Shown: piece after piece, positions 15,833-16,462 of the stretch
How positions within the stretch are numbered: position 1 is the first letter of the stretch
Layout: every line of letters starts with the position of its first letter
Assembly (NCBI GenBank): GCA_945906015.1
Contig: CAMDQV010000015.1
Location: forward strand, 1-16,462
Direction: 5' to 3'
Origin: Pedobacter schmidteae
GTDB taxonomy: Bacteria; Bacteroidota; Bacteroidia; Sphingobacteriales; Sphingobacteriaceae
Length of the DNA stretch: 16,462 bases
Position numbers and translations under genes: made by a program
The notes under the pieces: generated by a model
Told to the model about the DNA's origin: nothing
What the model saw: only the letters and a program-made list of their open reading frames with translations
Database searches by the model: none

Positions 15833-16456
15833 ATGAATATCAGAAAGCTAATTCTGGAAGGTGAAGGTGTTACTCAGGATTTCAAAAAAAGGATAGCCAG
15901 CTGTGAAAAAATCGCTAAAACCATGGTTTCTTTTGCTAATAATAAGGGAGGTCGTTTATTGGTAGGTATTTCTGATGATGGAACAATAAGCGGACTTAAA
16001 TCAGAAGATGAAGAGAAATACATGATCACCCGTGCGGCTCATTTTTTTTGTAAGCCGGCACTAGAACCTGTATTTGAAGAAATTTATATTGATGATAAGG
16101 TTATTCTAGTTGTAGAAATCAAAAAAAGCGAAATAAAACCTCATTATGCATTGGGTGAAGATAAAAAATGGTGGGTATATATTCGAATCAATGATAAAAG
16201 TGTTCTTGCAAGTAAGATTGTTGTTGATGTCCTAAAAAGGGAAAACAATGAACATGGTATATTTTTAGAATATTCCTCAAAAGAAAAAGCATTGTTAGAA
16301 TACCTAGACAAAAATGAACGTATTACCTCCAAGGAATACAGCCTCATGTTAAACTTATCAAGACGAACTACCTACCGTATTCTGATTAATCTGGTGCTAT
16401 CCGGTGTTATTAGGTTGCATACCACTGAAAAGGAAGAATATTATACCGCTTCCTGA
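15833..16456 (+). CDS. AlbA_2 (Schlafen-type) domain protein with C-terminal winged-helix-like segment
   Basis: The ATG at 15833 is preferred (207 aa); a TTG at 15824 would add three residues. The N-terminal AlbA_2 domain (about 6-135) shows GEGVTQDFKKR (10-20), FANNKGGRLLVGISDDG (34-50), VILVVEIKKS (90-99) and YIRINDKSVLAS (116-127), all typical of this putative nucleic-acid or ATP-binding domain. Residues 150-205 (ALLEYLDKNERITSKEYS, LSRRTTYRILINLV, then a hairpin-like end) look like a winged helix-turn-helix, so it may be a DNA-binding regulator. Full-length relatives often carry a longer C-terminal part; this is the short form. It follows DUF4442 by 12 nt. The target is unknown, and a defence role, as for some Schlafen-like proteins, is not supported by the neighbours. 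Confidence 0.85.
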   Translation: MNIRKLILEGEGVTQDFKKRIASCEKIAKTMVSFANNKGGRLLVGISDDGTISGLKSEDEEKYMITRAAHFFCKPALEPVFEEIYIDDKVILVVEIKKSEIKPHYALGEDKKWWVYIRINDKSVLASKIVVDVLKRENNEHGIFLEYSSKEKALLEYLDKNERITSKEYSLMLNLSRRTTYRILINLVLSGVIRLHTTEKEEYYTAS

Positions 16457-16462
16457 TTTATT

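Noticed and set aside
16144..16347. Minus-strand 67-codon frame inside the AlbA_2 gene
   Set aside because: Antisense to a gene with clear domain motifs.
15824..16456. Antiphage defence role for the Schlafen-type protein
   Set aside because: No other defence gene, mobile element or toxin-like partner is nearby; AlbA_2 domains are widespread in non-defence proteins.
1..16462. CRISPR arrays, insertion sequences, tRNA or rRNA genes, integrase or attachment sites
   Set aside because: Looked for on both strands; no regularly spaced repeats, transposase motifs or RNA gene signatures were seen.

Overview
The window looks like a piece of chromosome from a low-GC member of the Bacteroidota, probably a Cytophagales- or Sphingobacteriales-type organism. 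The grounds are the AT-rich DNA, GyrA phrasing typical of the phylum, signal peptides that end before Gln, the lack of clear Shine-Dalgarno sequences, and promoter-like TTG / TAnnTTTG pairs of the Bacteroidota type. The assignment below phylum level is an inference. There are no insertion sequences, tRNA or rRNA genes, CRISPR arrays or clear prophage parts.

Layout, left to right. Bases 1-330 are very AT-rich and hold no gene, only promoter-like sites. Next come three minus-strand genes, transcribed gyrA (848 aa), then two secreted TPR proteins, with 6-nt gaps, closed by a strong intrinsic terminator at 331-366. A 207-bp gap separates these from an eight-gene minus-strand cluster (12452 down to 5440): a CarH/LitR-like MerR regulator with a cobalamin-binding domain, crtI, crtB, a secreted protein of unknown function, idi, an SRPBCC protein, a TIGR01777-type SDR, and a class I DNA photolyase. 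Upstream of that, also on the minus strand, are an MFS transporter, hemF and a small lipoprotein. At the right end a DUF4442 hotdog-like protein and an AlbA_2 (Schlafen-type) protein with a C-terminal winged-helix-like segment run on the plus strand, divergent from the transporter.

The most coherent system is the eight-gene cluster. Its regulator keeps the W-x9-EH motif and the ExHxxG cobalamin ligand motif of CarH photoreceptors. The downstream genes make isoprenoid precursor (idi), join two GGPP into phytoene (crtB) and desaturate it (crtI), and repair UV damage (photolyase). It therefore reads as a light-induced photoprotection operon controlled by adenosylcobalamin. The start region carries four CAATT/AATTG half-sites nested around a predicted promoter, a good candidate operator. 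A GGPP synthase (crtE), a cyclase and a hydroxylase are not in the window, so the final pigment cannot be told.

The least understood parts are the secreted protein between crtB and idi, the SRPBCC and SDR proteins kept in the operon, and the lipoprotein behind hemF. All promoter and operator calls are by eye and are weaker than the gene calls.
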